This document shows, in pieces, positions 51,842 to 61,519 of a stretch of DNA of 64,000 bases. This DNA comes from CALFCE01 sp964411665 (GTDB lineage: Bacteria > Pseudomonadota > Gammaproteobacteria > Granulosicoccales > Granulosicoccaceae). Location of the stretch: contig CAYPMR010000010.1 in NCBI GenBank assembly GCA_964411665.1, positions 1 through 64,000 on the forward strand, written 5' to 3'. Below the pieces are notes generated by a model, which had not been told where the DNA came from, did not search any database, and saw only the letters and a list, made by a program, of their open reading frames with translations. Made by a program: the position numbers and the translations under genes. How positions within the stretch are numbered: position 1 is the stretch's first letter; every line of letters starts with the position of its first letter.

Positions 51842-53098
51842 TCAGCGCTTCATCGCATCGAAAAATTCATTGTTGGTTTTGTTCTGTTGCAATCGCCCCA
51901 ACAAAAATTCAACAGCTTCGATCTCATCCATACCGTGGATAAATTTGCGCAGAATCCAGATTTTCTGCAACTCTTCCTGTTCAATCATCAGCTCTTCACG
52001 GCGAGTGCCTGAACGATTGATATTGATAGCCGGGAAGACACGCTTCTCTGCGATACGCCGATCAAGGTGTAATTCCATGTTACCTGTGCCTTTAAACTCT
52101 TCGTAGATAACCTCATCCATTTTGGATCCGGTATCAACAAGGGCAGTAGCGATGATCGTCAGACTGCCACCCTCTTCTATGTTTCTTGCAGCACCGAAAA
52201 AGCGCTTGGGGCGATGCAGAGCATTAGCATCAACACCACCGGTTAGTACCTTGCCCGAGGCTGGCACAACCGTGTTGTAAGCGCGGGCCAGACGAGTGAT
52301 CGAGTCGAGCAGAATTACCACGTCTTTCTTGTGTTCCACCAGTCGTTTGGCTTTCTCTATAACCATCTCTGCAACTTGTACGTGACGACTTGCTGGCTCA
52401 TCAAAGGTGCTTGATATAACCTCGCCCTGTACCATCCGTTCCATCTCGGTGACTTCTTCCGGTCGTTCATCAATCAACAGAACAATCAGATAACACTCAG
52501 GATGATTCGCAGCGATGCTTTGCGCGATATTCTGGAGCATCAAGGTTTTACCGGCTTTCGGTGGAGAAACAAGCAAACCGCGCTGACCCTTACCAATGGG
52601 TGCTGCGATATCGATGATACGGGCTGTAATATCTTCTGTACTGCCATTGCCACGCTCCATTTTTACGCGATCATTGGAGTGCAGCGGCGTCAGATTTTCA
52701 AACAGGACTTTGTTTCTGGCCTGTTCTGGCGGACCAAAATTTATTTCATCAACTTTTAGTAACGCGAAATAGCGCTCACCCTCTTTCGGCGGTCGTATTT
52801 TTCCAAAGATCGTGTCACCAGTACGCAGACTGAAGCGACGGATCTGACTAGGCGATACGTAAATGTCATCCGGGCCGGCGAGATACGAACTGTCGGCCGA
52901 CCGCAGAAAACCGAAACCGTCTTGCAAAATCTCAAGAACCCCTCCCCCATATATATTTTCACCCTTTTTGGAATGGGCTTTAAGGATGGAAAAGATTATG
53001 TCCTGTTTACGTTGGCGGGCAACGTTCTCGACGCCGATCGACTGCGCTATCTCGATCAGCTCGGTAGGATTCTTTTTCTTCAGGTCAGTCAAATTCAT
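51842..53098 (-). CDS. rho: Transcription termination factor Rho
   Basis: A 418-residue RNA-dependent ATPase from the chosen start. MNLTDLKKKNPTELIEIA is the family N-terminus; the RNA-binding OSB fold follows (GVLEILQDGFGFLRS), and the ATPase carries Walker A SPPKAGKT, the VLLIDERPEEVTEM block, the Q-loop and the R-loop region. Ends with FFDAMKR. The frame can be extended 17 residues to a GTG at 53149; the ATG at 53098 is preferred by family alignment, with only a weak AGG before it. trxA lies about 1 kb upstream on the same strand and rhlB is divergent, the usual gammaproteobacterial order. Confidence 0.96.
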   Translation of the reverse strand: MNLTDLKKKNPTELIEIAQSIGVENVARQRKQDIIFSILKAHSKKGENIYGGGVLEILQDGFGFLRSADSSYLAGPDDIYVSPSQIRRFSLRTGDTIFGKIRPPKEGERYFALLKVDEINFGPPEQARNKVLFENLTPLHSNDRVKMERGNGSTEDITARIIDIAAPIGKGQRGLLVSPPKAGKTLMLQNIAQSIAANHPECYLIVLLIDERPEEVTEMERMVQGEVISSTFDEPASRHVQVAEMVIEKAKRLVEHKKDVVILLDSITRLARAYNTVVPASGKVLTGGVDANALHRPKRFFGAARNIEEGGSLTIIATALVDTGSKMDEVIYEEFKGTGNMELHLDRRIAEKRVFPAININRSGTRREELMIEQEELQKIWILRKFIHGMDEIEAVEFLLGRLQQNKTNNEFFDAMKR

Positions 53099-54108
53099 GA
53101 CCTGTTTATTGACGGATGTCTTGGATGCGTTTTTTGTAGTATTCGCCACGGGACTCAGATGTGAGTTGATTTTGTAGGAGAGATTCTGAAGTTTTGAAAC
53201 CGGTAAATGAAAGCGTTATTTTATTCGACAACAGTCGGTAAATAGTCGATCAGATATGCAGGATTTCTTCGATCCAGGATCGGTTGTATAAATTAATGGG
53301 TGGTTAAAATTGTGTTTGTTGTAGCTGCGATAGATTCATGCTTTGGCCCGAATTCCTGGGAGAGACCAAGCCTTTTGCAAACAAGCTCTTTGCTAAACCA
53401 ATTGATAATCTGTTTGATAATTTATAACGGTGATTAAATGCGCTCAATGCGTGGAACAACAGGTAACTAAAGAGGCTAGCGAAGTTCTGGTGGAAGTTCT
53501 CGCGAATGTCGTTCTATTCGCATGTCTTATATTCGAATGTTCTTATATTCGTTACAACTTTAAGAACCGGACGACTATCTTTTTCAGCTTTTAGTTAACT
53601 TTCTTGCTAACTATATCTTGTTAACTCTCTTATAAAAAACCCGTTAACGATTTTCAAATAAGCTGGATCAGGAGTCGTCGCTTTTTCGCAGCGCCAACAT
53701 CGATACACAATGCCAAATTCACACTACGCAATCATGGAGTAACCAGAATGTAGCATGCCAATCGTCATCGGTCTACCCTGATCTTTGTGATCGCCAGTTG
53801 GCGTAAAACCACCAAGCGAGAACGCAGACTACGACGATCTAAAAATGATTATAATACTACAAACAGGCGGTTTAGATTACACTTCCCCACCAGTCTTGTT
53901 GAAGCTGCCGCGCGACGATGCTCTTTCTCAGCCTCATTAGACTGATCACGGCCATTAAGTAAAACCATGGTATGGGTACAGCAATTTATATACCGCCTGA
54001 TCGCCCGCAGATGGATGCTCGCAGCCCCGCTAACACGATCGCGGACCCTGCAGGAGATGCAAGCAAGGCAGAGTCTTGCTAGAACATCCCTGCAGTCAAC
54101 CACTCTTG
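53099..54108. other. Long rho leader/intergenic region
   Basis: About 1 kb between trxA and rho, both on the minus strand. It probably holds the rho promoter and leader, as rho is autoregulated by attenuation in E. coli. It contains a short tandem repeat (53503-53551) and AT-rich tracts. A minus-strand frame of 84 codons (53849-54103) is arginine- and cysteine-rich without a ribosome site and is not called a gene. Confidence 0.55.
53503..53551. repeat. Degenerate 15-16 bp tandem repeat in the rho leader
   Basis: Three units of the type CG(A/C)ATGT-TCTTATATT follow each other (53503-53518, 53519-53533, 53534-53549). Spacing and content vary by one base, so it is an old or selected array rather than fresh slippage. 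Confidence 0.6.
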
Positions 54109-54435
54109 TTACAGATTTTCGTCGATAAATTCAGATAACTGGGCTTTCGACATAGACCCTAGCTTCATGTTCTCGACCGAGCCGTTTTTAAATATCATCA
54201 GCGTCGGAATACTCCGAATACCGTATTTAACCGGCGTTGACGGATTTTCATCGATATTCATTTTGGCGATTTTGATCTTACCGGCATATTCCGGCGCCAC
54301 TTCCTCCAGTACCGGAGTTAGCGCTTTACAGGGGCCACACCATTCTGCCCAGTAATCAACCAATACGGGCTGATCTGAATTCAGCACTTCTTCTTCAAAA
54401 TTGGCATCTGTTACTTTTGTGAGATCTTCGCTCAT
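54109..54435 (-). CDS. trxA: Thioredoxin 1
   Basis: 108 residues, the classical single-domain thioredoxin. The active site is WAEWCGPCKAL, and the cis-Pro loop is IRSIPTLMIF. General protein disulfide reductant, cytoplasmic. AGGAGA lies six bases before the ATG. Located upstream of rho and divergent from rhlB, as in E. coli. Confidence 0.97.
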   Translation of the reverse strand: MSEDLTKVTDANFEEEVLNSDQPVLVDYWAEWCGPCKALTPVLEEVAPEYAGKIKIAKMNIDENPSTPVKYGIRSIPTLMIFKNGSVENMKLGSMSKAQLSEFIDENL

Positions 54436-54720
54436 TAAGTGTCTCCTGTTTGATACTGGCTATGATATGCAGAATTTCGGGAAATTCCATTTATTTTGTT
54501 AGTATGTGGTCCGTGGCAGACAATTCAAGCACTGCATGTCACCTTAAGTAGTGTTGATTCCTTTACAGTCGGCCCGGAAAAAAGGGTTTGGGTATCAAAG
54601 ACGGACGAATTACCAGAATAACTAACCGACTGCGCTAGCGTGCCTCGCAAGCAGAAAATCGAAGGCAGATCAGCCGCTTTTCTCATATTTTTCGCTTATT
54701 CCTTTACATTGCGCCAACTC

Positions 54721-56034
54721 ATGCAATCCACCACCACACCCTTTAAAGAACTAAACCTCGACACATCACTACAGGATGCTCTGGATCAGCTGGGATTTGA
54801 AAATTGCACACCCATTCAGTCATTAACCTTACCGCGAATCATCGCTGGGCATGATGTTGCAGCGCAAGCACAGACAGGTACCGGCAAAACAGCTGCTTAC
54901 TTACTGGGCTCTTTTTCCAAAATTCTAGCGGCCCCATCGCCCGAAAACACAGATAGCAATGAGGCTGGTGATAAAAAGAAAAAGCATAAAAACCCGCGTG
55001 TGCTGGTTATAGCGCCAACCAGGGAGTTGGCAATCCAGATCAAAAAGGATGCGGATGAACTGGGGAAATATACAGATTTGCGGATTTCGCTGGTCTACGG
55101 TGGTGTGGATTACAACAAGCAGGCTCGGGAATTGGGCGAAGGTGTAGACGTGCTCATAGGTACGCCCGGGCGGCTTATCGATTACCTGAAACAGGGTATC
55201 TATTCATTAAAAACACTGGAAGTTGTTGTCCTGGATGAGGCAGATCGTATGTTTGACCTCGGATTTATCAACGATATTCGTTATCTGTTCAGACAAATGC
55301 CGCCACCGGTAGAACGTATGAGTCTGTTGTTTTCAGCAACACTGTCTAACCGGGTTATGGAACTCGCTTACGAACACATGGACGAAGCGGAAACAATAAA
55401 GACCGAAGTAGATTCCGTAACAGCTGACAGAATCGAACAAACCGTTTTTCATCCGTCCCAAGATGAAAAAATAAAATTACTGGTCGGGTTGGTGCGTATG
55501 CTTGAACCCTATCGCTCGATTGTATTCGTCAATACCAAACGAGCTGCCGAGAAAATCGAAGCGTATCTCAATGGCAATCGAATAAAGTGCGCCGCCTTGT
55601 CAGGTGATGTCAGGCAGAAACGAAGAGAACAGCTGCTGACAGGTTTTACCAACGGAGAGATTCCGGTTCTGATAGCAACCGATGTTGCTGCCAGGGGATT
55701 ACACATCCCTGATGTCACTCATGTATTCAACTTTGATTTGCCGCATCAGGCAGAGGACTATGTGCATAGAATCGGCCGAACTGCCAGAGCGGGTGCATCC
55801 GGTGAAGCGATCAGTTTTGCCTGTGAGGAATACTCGTTCTCATTACCTGAAATCCAGAACTACATCGGTAAGGAAATACCTTTTGCCCCCATTACAAGTG
55901 ATCTGATTCAGCCACTCGATCCGCCTAAATACCAAGGCAACAGTCGTGAGCAGCGTGATCGCAAAGGTAGTAAAGGCGGTAAAGGCGGCAGAGGCAGACC
56001 GACCTCGAGATCCAGACAAACGCGCAAGTACTGA
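54721..56034 (+). CDS. rhlB: ATP-dependent RNA helicase RhlB
   Basis: About 437 residues, DEAD-box helicase. AQTGTGKTAAY, PTRELAIQI, VVLDEADRMFDLGFINDIR, SATLSN, ATDVAARGLHIPDVTHVFN and HRIGRTARAG are all present; the wording around DEAD matches RhlB. A basic, glycine-rich tail (GSKGGKGGRGRPTSRSRQTRKY) ends the protein. In E. coli it is part of the RNA degradosome. ATG at 54721 is chosen since the 27 residues before it (GTG at 54640) are not family-like. Divergent from trxA. Confidence 0.93.
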   Translation: MQSTTTPFKELNLDTSLQDALDQLGFENCTPIQSLTLPRIIAGHDVAAQAQTGTGKTAAYLLGSFSKILAAPSPENTDSNEAGDKKKKHKNPRVLVIAPTRELAIQIKKDADELGKYTDLRISLVYGGVDYNKQARELGEGVDVLIGTPGRLIDYLKQGIYSLKTLEVVVLDEADRMFDLGFINDIRYLFRQMPPPVERMSLLFSATLSNRVMELAYEHMDEAETIKTEVDSVTADRIEQTVFHPSQDEKIKLLVGLVRMLEPYRSIVFVNTKRAAEKIEAYLNGNRIKCAALSGDVRQKRREQLLTGFTNGEIPVLIATDVAARGLHIPDVTHVFNFDLPHQAEDYVHRIGRTARAGASGEAISFACEEYSFSLPEIQNYIGKEIPFAPITSDLIQPLDPPKYQGNSREQRDRKGSKGGKGGRGRPTSRSRQTRKY

Positions 56035-56426
56035 ATAAGATCGGAATTCCACCGGTAGCACACCTGCACAAGATCTTCGTTATTGTTTCTGATATTGACA
56101 ATATTATAATAATACATTCGTCTTAAAAAACCCTGATTAACATAGAAATTGTCATTATTATCAATGGTTTATATTGTCAAGACTAAGTTCACATTTTTTA
56201 CTCCAACTGAATAGAAACTAGTGCTCTAATACTGTAAACTATTGTTGCAACGTATTTCTGGGTGAATACCCGTCAATATTCAAGTCAACTGTTCAGTGCG
56301 AAGCATTCCACAGATAGACAGACGCAACGGCTTATCGCTGGCCACCCAACATTTTTTATGTCGCATTAACCGTTGATCAAATATCGACAATTCGTATACC
56401 AAAGTAAAAATTGAGGCACTATTTTC
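56035..56426. promoter_or_regulatory. Long upstream region of the cold-shock gene
   Basis: About 390 AT-rich bases. Cold-shock genes often carry long structured leaders, and this region may contain one. A possible promoter is TTGTCA at 56149-56154 and TATTGT at 56172-56177, 17 bp apart, which would give a leader of about 240 bases. GAGG precedes the csp ATG. Structure could not be tested by eye. Confidence 0.35.
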
Positions 56427-56633
56427 ATGGCAACAGGTACAGTCAAGTGGTTTAACGAAGCGAAAGGCTTCGGCTTTCTTTCACAAGATGATGGCGGTGA
56501 TGATGTATTCGTTCACTTCTCAGCTATTCAAGTTGATGGATTTAAAACACTTGCAGAAGGACAGAAAGTAACGTTTGAAGTAGAACAAGGACCGAAAGGC
56601 CCACAAGCAAGCGCGGTAACACCGTCTGCTTAG
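56427..56633 (+). CDS. Cold-shock protein, CspA family
   Basis: 68 residues, one cold-shock domain. RNP1 is KGFGFL and RNP2 is VFVHFS, and the GTVKWFNEAKGFGF opening is diagnostic. It binds single-stranded RNA and DNA as an RNA chaperone. Monocistronic, with a long leader before it and a hairpin after it; there is no sign of which of the several csp types it is (cold-induced or constitutive). Confidence 0.95.
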   Translation: MATGTVKWFNEAKGFGFLSQDDGGDDVFVHFSAIQVDGFKTLAEGQKVTFEVEQGPKGPQASAVTPSA

Positions 56634-56646
56634 ACGTACTCTGTTG

Positions 56647-56670
56647 CAGGCCGCAGTTTCAGGCGGCCTG
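56647..56670 (+). terminator. Hairpin after the cold-shock gene, terminator-like
   Basis: CAGGCCGC and GCGGCCTG form a perfect 8-bp GC-rich stem with an 8-base loop, 14 bases after the stop. No T tract follows, so it is an imperfect terminator or a 3' stabiliser. Confidence 0.5.
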
Positions 56671-56991
56671 TGCATGCAAGTCATAAACAAAACAGCTTTC
56701 CTCGTTAAAGACATTCCAGCGACATCCAGCTGTTAACATTTCTGCACCCGACAGGCACTAGCTGTTGGGGCCACTTCCTATTGTTTTCCTTTTTCTCTCC
56801 GGCCCGTCTGGGTAATCCGGTTTTACTCCGACTATTCCCACCCTTCAGGCCATCAACATTTGCTGCGCCACAGTGATTGGATAGCGCCAGCAAAAGAGGT
56901 TGGAAATGTCATTTGCACATCGCACCTTATCCGCTCCTGATCATCTATAATTGCAACGCTTATTCAATTATTTACCGCTTGGAGATTAGAC
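56671..56991. other. Intergenic, no gene recognised
   Basis: About 320 bases between the hairpin after csp and pcm. Short minus-strand frames are arginine- and cysteine-rich and lack ribosome sites. It should hold the pcm promoter. Confidence 0.45.
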
Positions 56992-57660
56992 ATGAACCGC
57001 CAGCAGGCACGTGAAAACATGATCGAGCAACAAATCCGGCCATGGGACGTGCTCGATCAGCGAGTTCTCAACGTGCTGGGTGATGTGCCAAGAGAGGCCT
57101 TCCTGGATCCTGAGTATCATGATCTGGCCTATTGCGATCACAGACTGCCAATAGGAGAGGAGCAATTCATGCTCAACCCCAATGTTGACGGTCGAATTCT
57201 ACAGGCACTGGACCTGGAAACCACCGATTCGGTGCTTGAGATCGGAACGGGCAGTGGCTATCTGGCAGCTTGTCTGTCGCGTCTGGCGAAGAGCGTTGAA
57301 ACAGTCGAAATACTTGCACCTCTCGCCGAGGCTGCACGCGTCAGATTTGCCGAACTAGCCTGTAGCAACGTATCCAGCCATAACCTGGATGCGGCTGAAA
57401 TCTGGGATGCGTCGGACGAATATGACGCCATTGCATTTACGGGTTCGGTGCAACAGGTTCCTGAGTACTACAAGCAAAAGATGGCTATGGGTGGACGCCT
57501 GTTCATCGTACTGGGTGATCCTGCCGCACCAACCATGACAGCCACGCTACTAACCCGTGTGTCTGAATCCGAATGGATTAGCGACAGTCTGTTCGAAACC
57601 AGCATGCCTGCCTTGCAAAATTTCAACAACAGCGACAAGAGCGATACTTTCGTCTTTTGA
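56992..57660 (+). CDS. pcm: Protein-L-isoaspartate O-methyltransferase
   Basis: 222 residues with the class I SAM-dependent methyltransferase fold. The SAM motif is VLEIGTGSGYLAA; the QQIRPWDVLD and VPREAFLDPE blocks are typical of the PCMT family member that lies upstream of tolC in Pseudomonas and other gammaproteobacteria. It would methylate damaged Asp residues. GGAGA precedes the ATG. It is 169 bp from tolC and probably in the same transcript. Confidence 0.88.
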   Translation: MNRQQARENMIEQQIRPWDVLDQRVLNVLGDVPREAFLDPEYHDLAYCDHRLPIGEEQFMLNPNVDGRILQALDLETTDSVLEIGTGSGYLAACLSRLAKSVETVEILAPLAEAARVRFAELACSNVSSHNLDAAEIWDASDEYDAIAFTGSVQQVPEYYKQKMAMGGRLFIVLGDPAAPTMTATLLTRVSESEWISDSLFETSMPALQNFNNSDKSDTFVF

Positions 57661-57829
57661 TATACCTGGGCCAGTTGAACGCAACAGGATGTTAGTGCTC
57701 GCCGCACGGATCACGCACCAGTAATAGAAGATTTGAGTCGGAACGAATTTTGCAGCCGATCAACACCTATTAAACTGAACCAGAGTATGACCCCGGGTTT
57801 CGGTTAGAGCGCGAAGACAGAGCTGTTCA

Positions 57830-59161
57830 ATGAGTGAGCTGTTGAAAAAAATTTTTTCCTATTCTTGTGCAGGGCTATTTCTGAACTTCGCGGTTGCCAG
57901 CACCTTTAGTAGTGTGCAAGCCGACGAACTCACGCATGATCTTTTAGCGCTTTACGAGCTTGCGCTTGGTTTCGATGCAGAGTTGGCAGTAGCGACAGCA
58001 GAATTTCAGTCAGCACTGCCTGCCGAGTCACTTGCCCGTTCAAACGTCAGACCCCAGTTATCAATCGGCTACCGCGCCGGGATAAATGATGTCAATGACG
58101 ATTTTCGCGGAAGTTTTACTGATCAAGGCCCCAATCTGTCATTGCGACAGACGCTCTACAACAAGGTGCACCTTGCGACCATAGCAGAAGCCAGGGCCTC
58201 GACCTCACAAGCCAGATCTCAATTTAACCAACAACAGCAGAATCTTATTCTGCGAGTGACAGAAGCCTACTTCAACGTTCTGCAAGCGGAATCGGAGCTG
58301 ACTTTCAGGCAATCGGAACTGGATGCTATCGAGCGCCAGAAAGAGCAGAACGACAGGCGCTTCGATGTTGGACTGGTGGCCATCACTGATGTTAAGGACG
58401 CACAAGCTCAATTCGATCTCGCAACCGCACAGGAAATTGCCGCCGCCAACAGCCTTGCCACGGCACGAGAGGCTCTGAGCCTGATAGCTGGCGTGGATAC
58501 AAGCAACCTTGCACAACTCGACGAGCAAGCACCCTTACTACAACCTACACCAGCAAAATCCGAAGAATGGGTGGAGATTGCCAAAACAAATAATATCGCG
58601 CTTCAAACCGCCAAATTTGCGGTTAAATCTGCCAAGGCCGAATTGACCGGCAGTCGCGCAGCGCGCTTTCCAACACTCGATCTGGTTGGATTGGCGAGCA
58701 GCAACTCCAGCAGCATCGGCTTGCGGGATACTTCCGAGTTTGGCGAGCTGCGACTGGAAGTGAACTTACCACTACTGACAGGTGGAAGAAACAATGCAAC
58801 CGTTAGACAAAGCAAAGCACGGCTTAGAGCATCTCGCCAGCAGTATGAGCTACAACGACGCCTCACTGTTCAACAAACACGTGATGCCTATCGAAACGTA
58901 GTGGCAATCATTGCTCAAGCCAACGCATTGGAAAAAGCACTAGAGTCCACACAAAAGTCACTGGAAGCACAGGAAGCGGGATTCGCAGAAGGTTTGCTTA
59001 CGTCGCTCGAAGTACTGCGCTCACTGCGGGACACCTTCCAGGCAAAGTCTGACTACGTCAGTGCCCGGTATCAATACATTGTCAACAACATGACCCTGAA
59101 ACGCGCCGCTGGCACTCTTTCCGAAGAAGATCTTCGCGAAGTCAATAACTGGCTTGAGTAG
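57830..59161 (+). CDS. tolC: TolC-family outer membrane channel
   Basis: 443 residues; a signal peptide (about 1-31, ending SSVQA-D) then two outer-membrane-efflux (OEP) repeats with long heptad helices. ALGFDAELAVATAEFQSALP and the second half with ALEKALESTQKSLEAQEAGF are typical. TolC forms a trimer channel for type I secretion and multidrug efflux pumps. It lies between pcm and waaA, an order also seen in pseudomonads. No pump genes are in the window. Confidence 0.92.
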   Translation: MSELLKKIFSYSCAGLFLNFAVASTFSSVQADELTHDLLALYELALGFDAELAVATAEFQSALPAESLARSNVRPQLSIGYRAGINDVNDDFRGSFTDQGPNLSLRQTLYNKVHLATIAEARASTSQARSQFNQQQQNLILRVTEAYFNVLQAESELTFRQSELDAIERQKEQNDRRFDVGLVAITDVKDAQAQFDLATAQEIAAANSLATAREALSLIAGVDTSNLAQLDEQAPLLQPTPAKSEEWVEIAKTNNIALQTAKFAVKSAKAELTGSRAARFPTLDLVGLASSNSSSIGLRDTSEFGELRLEVNLPLLTGGRNNATVRQSKARLRASRQQYELQRRLTVQQTRDAYRNVVAIIAQANALEKALESTQKSLEAQEAGFAEGLLTSLEVLRSLRDTFQAKSDYVSARYQYIVNNMTLKRAAGTLSEEDLREVNNWLE

Positions 59162-59180
59162 CTAAAGAACAGGAAACCCT

Positions 59181-59231
59181 GCTGTTACACTGCTGTTACA
59201 CTGTTGTTGCGCTGTTGTTGCGCTGTTGTTG
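59181..59231. repeat. 11-bp tandem repeat array between tolC and waaA
   Basis: Two copies of GCTGTTACACT are followed by two copies of GTTGTTGCGCT and a partial fifth unit (GTTGTTG). All units have the same 11-bp length, and the two types share GCT/GTT pieces, so the array grew by slippage with later conversion. It lies just before waaA, where changes could alter its expression. Confidence 0.7.
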
Positions 59232-59258
59232 GTAAGGTAGCGGCTATCGCTTTATTAT

Positions 59259-60689
59259 GTGGTCGTGAACCACATCGATTCTAATTCCCGGAATTCCTCC
59301 TCGACACCGGGCAGACAATTTTTGCTGTCATTGTTGAGCACCCTGCTCTTGCCAGTCTGGCTGGTGCAATCGATTGCACGCAGTGCGCAAGATGGTGGCC
59401 GCAGCTATCTGCTGCAGCGCTTTGGTTTTTATACCGCTGTAAAAAAATCTCGACAACAAGACCCGCAACAGCCAGTACCCGGCGAATCACCGCACCTGTG
59501 GATACATTGCGCATCCGTCGGTGAAGTTAAAACCGCACTGCCCTTGTTACGTTTACTGCGCCAGGAAATACCGTCAGTTAGATACACGGTCACCACGCTT
59601 ACGCCTACAGGCAAGGACCTGTTACAACAAGCTGCAATACCAGCGTGCGAACATCTATACCTGCCTGTCGATCATGGTTTAACCGTGGGGCGGTTTCTCA
59701 AGCGAGTCAAACCTGACTGCGCACTGATTATCGAAACAGAATTGTGGCCAGTACTCTTTCGCGGATGTCATCGACAGCAGATACCGATCAGTATTATCAA
59801 TGCCCGCCTATCGAATAAAACACTGCGCATAACACAGGGCTGGAAAGCCAGGGTTCTGGCTCCAATCATTGCAGATGCACTGGCCTCTACAACGCAGATA
59901 CTGGCACGCTCGGATCAAGACGCTGCAGGTGTCAGGCAATTACTTGGTTTTGCAACGCGCAGCCTGACGGTACACAGTAGCAACACACAACAATTACATG
60001 TGTGCGGCAATTTAAAAAACATCAGCAACGATAATGCGGCTGTAGCGCCTGCTCCCCTGTCCCGTAAATATTGTTTGCTCGCATCAACTCACGATGATGA
60101 GGAAACGTGTCTCACTAAAGCCTGGTTTCAACACAAACGCAAGGAACTACTGGTCATCGTTCCGCGCCACCCGGAACGCGGGAAGTCACTGCAAAAACAG
60201 CTGGGCTCTTACGGTCAAATTGTTTTACGCAGTGAAACTGCTTTAAGTGGTAATGAGGTAGATGATGAATCAAAAGAGGAAGTTACCAGCGACGTATCAA
60301 TCTATATCGCAGATACTGTCGGTGAGCTAATGCGGTTTTATCAACATGCCGCAGTAACTTTTGTTGGTGGATCACTGGTTTGTATAGGGGGCCACAACGT
60401 ACTTGAACCTGCGCGTTGCAACTGCGCCATCGTGGTAGGCCCACATATGCACAACTTCGAAGCTGAACTAAACACGCTGCAGGCAGCTGATGCTATTGTT
60501 CAGGTGGAAGACGAAAAACAGGCCGTCGATACACTCGTGCATTTACTAGATCATCCGGACAAGGCAGTAGAGCTTGGCGCAGCCGCAGCAGGATCGTTGA
60601 ATTCAGGGCAAAACCCGATTGAGATCAGAGCAGCGTACATGACACATGTGATGAAGTTGCTGGCAACAAACAATCAGGGTTATGGCTGA
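59259..60689 (+). CDS. waaA: 3-deoxy-D-manno-octulosonic acid (Kdo) transferase
   Basis: 476 residues (longer than the 425 of E. coli). Family marks: HCASVGEVKTALPLL with the catalytic Glu, TTLTPTGKDL, IETELWPVLF, and the C-terminal VGGSLVCIGGHNVLEPA. It transfers Kdo to lipid A precursor at the inner membrane. The N-terminus contains a membrane helix (LLSLLSTLLLPVWLV). The start is uncertain: GTG at 59259 or GTG two codons later, with no strong ribosome site. kdkA converges on it. Confidence 0.92.
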   Translation: MVVNHIDSNSRNSSSTPGRQFLLSLLSTLLLPVWLVQSIARSAQDGGRSYLLQRFGFYTAVKKSRQQDPQQPVPGESPHLWIHCASVGEVKTALPLLRLLRQEIPSVRYTVTTLTPTGKDLLQQAAIPACEHLYLPVDHGLTVGRFLKRVKPDCALIIETELWPVLFRGCHRQQIPISIINARLSNKTLRITQGWKARVLAPIIADALASTTQILARSDQDAAGVRQLLGFATRSLTVHSSNTQQLHVCGNLKNISNDNAAVAPAPLSRKYCLLASTHDDEETCLTKAWFQHKRKELLVIVPRHPERGKSLQKQLGSYGQIVLRSETALSGNEVDDESKEEVTSDVSIYIADTVGELMRFYQHAAVTFVGGSLVCIGGHNVLEPARCNCAIVVGPHMHNFEAELNTLQAADAIVQVEDEKQAVDTLVHLLDHPDKAVELGAAAAGSLNSGQNPIEIRAAYMTHVMKLLATNNQGYG

Positions 60690-60708
60690 ATTCAAGCCTA
60701 AAAAAACA

Positions 60709-61503
60709 TTAATCCCAAAACGCGTCAGATAGTAAATCCCGATCTGCCTTCGACACGCGACACTCTATCTGTGATGCCTCCAGCTTATCCATGGAGCGAA
60801 ACAGGCGCTGCAACATGCGACTTGCAAGGCGCTTATAACGCGCTGAATCTTGTGACATTACACGCCCTCGATCAAAGTCGATCAAATAATTGTTGCCACT
60901 TCTATCAGTCAGGATATTCGACAAATTAAGATCAGCATGAAAAACACCGGCGCGCCGAAATCGCGCAAGGCATTGTCCGATATCTTCCCATTTGATTGAA
61001 TCGCCGCCACTATCCAATGCGTTTTTCAAGTGCTGATCAAGCCCATGACACTCAGGCAGATATTCACTAAGAAGGTAGGCTCGATAAAGAGCTGGCAGGG
61101 AGAGATTCTGCCCGGCTTGTTGGCGCTGGATACGACAGCCGACGGGGCACGGAACCGGCAAACCCTGTGAGTACAATTTGGCCAACAGTCTTAATTCGCG
61201 AACAGCACGTGTTCGCTCGAACCCATGCCAGACATATTGATCCTGACTGACAAAACGGATCATACCGCCGCGGCGATACTGTTTCAGTAACAGCGGCACG
61301 TCTTGATAAGAAAAGGTATCTACCGTGCCACGACCCGAATGAATCTGCGAATGGTCATGCCCTATGCTTTGAGCGGGATCATACAGAGCGGGATCAAAGT
61401 CCAGGTTGATCGCTTGATGCTGTGGCCAGTTGATATGCAGGTATTCATCCCCGCTATCAGCCACATTTTGACTCAGGCTGTGTGTGAGGAATTTGCAGTC
61501 CAA
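60709..61503 (-). CDS. kdkA: 3-deoxy-D-manno-octulosonic acid kinase
   Basis: 264 residues, Kdo kinase family. The protein-kinase-like active site is FHADLNLSNIL with the Asp-Asn pair and LIDFDRGRV in place of DFG; RGTVDTFSYQDVPLLLKQYRRGG is the family ATP-site block. It phosphorylates the Kdo residue of the LPS inner core at the 4-position, which goes with a single-Kdo core. The start is a TTG at 61503, preceded by GGGG; a GTG 13 codons inside is possible. Fourth gene of the glnE-ilvE-zinc finger-kdkA operon (16-bp gap). Confidence 0.88.
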   Translation of the reverse strand: MDCKFLTHSLSQNVADSGDEYLHINWPQHQAINLDFDPALYDPAQSIGHDHSQIHSGRGTVDTFSYQDVPLLLKQYRRGGMIRFVSQDQYVWHGFERTRAVRELRLLAKLYSQGLPVPCPVGCRIQRQQAGQNLSLPALYRAYLLSEYLPECHGLDQHLKNALDSGGDSIKWEDIGQCLARFRRAGVFHADLNLSNILTDRSGNNYLIDFDRGRVMSQDSARYKRLASRMLQRLFRSMDKLEASQIECRVSKADRDLLSDAFWD

Positions 61504-61519
61504 ACCCCAAACCCGTTAT

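Noticed and set aside
53849..54103. 84-codon minus-strand frame between trxA and rho
   Set aside because: Arg- and Cys-rich, no ribosome site, no family; treated as noncoding rho leader region.
59181..59231. The 11-bp array as a CRISPR or integron element
   Set aside because: Units are contiguous with no spacers and no linked genes; simple tandem repeat.
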